The notes below the pieces were generated by a model. It did no database searches and had not been told where the DNA came from. It saw nothing but the letters and a program-made list of their open reading frames with translations. A stretch of DNA of 64,000 nt from Jatrophihabitans sp. Its GTDB lineage: Bacteria; Actinomycetota; Actinomycetes; Mycobacteriales; Jatrophihabitantaceae. Positions 62,896 to 64,000 of this stretch are shown here, in pieces. Made by a program: the position numbers and the translations under genes. Each line of letters opens with the position of its first letter. Position 1 is the stretch's first letter. Where the stretch lies: the NCBI GenBank assembly GCA_036389035.1, contig DASVQQ010000034.1, positions 61,273 through 125,272 of the forward strand, in the 5' to 3' direction.

Positions 62896-63096
62896 ATGAC
62901 TGACCCGCACCGTCCTACCGATGGCGCGCCAGGGATGCCCCGGTGGGTGAAGGTCTTCGTCGCCATTGCCGCCCTGCTGGTGCTGGTCGTAGTCGTCATG
63001 CTCCTCCTCGGCAGCGACCACGGGCCGGGCATGCATACCGGCCTGCGCTCAGTGACGCCCTTGACGCAGGGGGCGTTAGTCGGCCCGGCCGCCTGA
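62896..63096 (+). CDS. single-helix small membrane protein
   Basis: ATG 62896 follows GAGGGA. The 66-residue product has a Pro-rich start, one strong helix (VFVAIAALLVLVVVVMLLLG) and an outside tail with GSDHGPGMHTG, where His and Met could hold copper. The stop overlaps the next start (TGATG). A conserved small partner of copper genes is likely, but no family is certain. Confidence 0.6.
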   Translation: MTDPHRPTDGAPGMPRWVKVFVAIAALLVLVVVVMLLLGSDHGPGMHTGLRSVTPLTQGALVGPAA

Positions 63097-63614
63097 TGGT
63101 GATGCCGCCGGCGCTGCGCAAGGCAGCCCTGACCACCCACGTCATCTCTTCGGTCGGTTGGCTCGGGGCCGTCGCGGCGTTCTTGGCCCTGGCTGTCGCC
63201 GGCCTCGCCGTGGACGATCCCGCCACCGTCCGGTCGATGTACGTCGCTATGGAGGTCTTGGGACTGGCAGCGTTGGCCCCGCTCAGCCTGGCGTCGTTCG
63301 CTTCTGGTTTGGTGCAGTCGCTCGGGACGTCCTGGGGCCTGTTCCGGCACTACTGGGTAGTCGTGAAACTCACCATGACGGTGCTGGCCACCGTGATCCT
63401 GCTGCTCTACCTGTCGACGCTGCGCCTCCTCGGTGACGCCGCCCGCAGCCCATCGCTGGCTGACGACCAGCGCCTACTGCCAAGCGCGTCGCCGGTCCTG
63501 CACGCCAGCGGAGCTATCGCCGTCTTGCTGATTGCCGCGGTCTTGTCGGTCTACAAGCCGAAGGGCCTGACCCGTCACGGCTGGCGCAAGCAGCGGTCAC
63601 TAACCCCCCGATAA
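63096..63614 (+). CDS. four-helix integral membrane protein (DUF2269/CopD-like size)
   Basis: From ATG 63096, coupled to the preceding gene by TGATG, the product has 172 residues. It has four helices: HVISSVGWLGAVAAFLALAV, LAALAPLSLASFASGLV, VKLTMTVLATVILLLYL, and HASGAIAVLLIAAVLS. Conserved His at the start of helix 1 and a late His are like those of CopD and other heme- or copper-related membrane proteins. Its role is unknown. Confidence 0.6.
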   Translation: MVMPPALRKAALTTHVISSVGWLGAVAAFLALAVAGLAVDDPATVRSMYVAMEVLGLAALAPLSLASFASGLVQSLGTSWGLFRHYWVVVKLTMTVLATVILLLYLSTLRLLGDAARSPSLADDQRLLPSASPVLHASGAIAVLLIAAVLSVYKPKGLTRHGWRKQRSLTPR

Positions 63615-63755
63615 GCCTGACATTGAAGGGGGAAACTAAGCAATCGACGGGTGTGCGGAGTGTGGCCTGGCCTAGCCAGCAGCCTCGCAGCTGACTCCAG
63701 GGTGCCATCTAGGCCAGACCCACGGGCATACGCCAATCAGGCAATCAAAAGAGCC

Positions 63756-63787
63756 TTGTTAGTTATACCCCCTTGGGTATAACTAAC
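63756..63787 (+). promoter_or_regulatory. second CsoR-type operator within a promoter
   Basis: TTGTTA (63756-63761), a 16-bp spacer and TATAAC (63778-63783) form the promoter. The operator is a perfect palindrome with 13-base arms, GTTAGTTATACCC (63758-63770) and GGGTATAACTAAC (63775-63787), around CCTT. It is 28 bases before the DUF4396 gene, so that gene is most likely copper-inducible. Confidence 0.7.
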
Positions 63788-63814
63788 AAGGTATCCACCC
63801 GTTGGAGGGAAGCT

Positions 63815-64000
63815 ATGAACCACAGCACGCACACCGAACCGCAGGACGGCAAGGCCCTTACCCGCCTGGCCGTGTCAGCCACGCTGCACTGCCTGACGGG
63901 CTGCGCCATCGGTGAAGTCCTCGGCATGGTGATCGGCACCGCCCTGGGCTGGTCGGACCTGCAGACCATCGCGCTGGCCGTGGCGCTGGCGTTCTTCTTC
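63815..64000 (+). CDS. DUF4396 membrane protein, 5' part (runs off the window)
   Basis: ATG 63815 follows GGAGGGA (63804-63810). The 62 visible residues have a His-rich start (MNHSTHTEPQDGKA) and then ATLHCLTGCAIGEVLGMVIG, the phrase with His and two Cys that marks DUF4396 proteins. These are membrane proteins often found with copper-resistance genes. The CsoR-type operator upstream supports this link. The rest is outside the window. Confidence 0.8.
   Translation, partial: MNHSTHTEPQDGKALTRLAVSATLHCLTGCAIGEVLGMVIGTALGWSDLQTIALAVALAFFF

Overview
The window is high-GC DNA from an actinobacterium. The supporting signs are GTG and TTG starts, a GAF-ANTAR regulator, a DUF5313 protein, AfsR/SARP and LAL-type giant regulators, DHA2 drug exporters, and several gene families I know mainly from Actinobacteria. 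A Frankia or Geodermatophilus-like soil lineage would fit, but that is an impression, not a proof. No rRNA, complete tRNA, CRISPR array or intact transposase was seen.

Left part (1-40.4 kb, chromosome-like). In order: the end of a DMT-type transporter; a coupled glycosyltransferase and PIG-L deacetylase; a promoter with a possible small RNA in a convergent gap; a large flippase-like membrane protein with a degenerate kinase domain; a two-gene unit of a secreted subtilase with a tryptophan-repeat tail and a GGDEF-EAL c-di-GMP enzyme; a LapA-like protein; a fatty acid desaturase; a DUF5313 protein behind a duplicated start region; a GAF-ANTAR RNA-binding regulator; an epimerase; and a branched-chain-amino-acid-type ABC transporter with a fused LivM-LivG protein, a lone binding protein and two probably paralogous lipoproteins. 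Then come a cytochrome P450, a patatin-like lipase, a tandem pair of heavy-metal-type RND pumps separated by a small adaptor-like lipoprotein, and a type I restriction-modification locus (hsdM-hsdS-mrr-hsdR) whose mrr is frameshifted.

Right part (40.5-64 kb) looks like an integrated genomic island. A 45-bp 3' piece of a tRNA-Val(CAC) gene, still followed by its terminator, lies at 40495-40539. It is the type of scar left when an element inserts into a tRNA gene, so the intact tRNA and the integrase would be expected beyond the right edge. Inside the island are a phage-type HTH protein; a five-gene stress or efflux cluster (two DHA2 exporters, an alpha/beta hydrolase, an HD-domain protein, a LAL regulator) whose five upstream regions share an 18-bp dyad of the form CCCGG-TCAnnTGn-CCGGG; and a copper module (CopZ, secreted His-rich protein, CopA ATPase, YHS-type protein, small Cys-rich peptide, YbaK, thioredoxin-fold protein). 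These are followed by a SARP regulator divergent from a third DHA2 exporter, another HMA protein, two small membrane proteins and a DUF4396 protein cut by the window end. CsoR-like operators sit in the promoters of the copZ and DUF4396 units. Three decayed gene fragments (flavin monooxygenase, cupin, HMA) lie between these blocks and show past turnover.

The most unusual points are the shared dyad of the 44-50 kb cluster, the tRNA scar defining a copper and efflux island, the tandem RND pumps with a lipoprotein adaptor in a probable Gram-positive, possible ANTAR-type paired hairpins in front of the ANTAR gene and of the subtilase/c-di-GMP unit, and the duplicated start codon that makes a coupled 7-codon upstream ORF.
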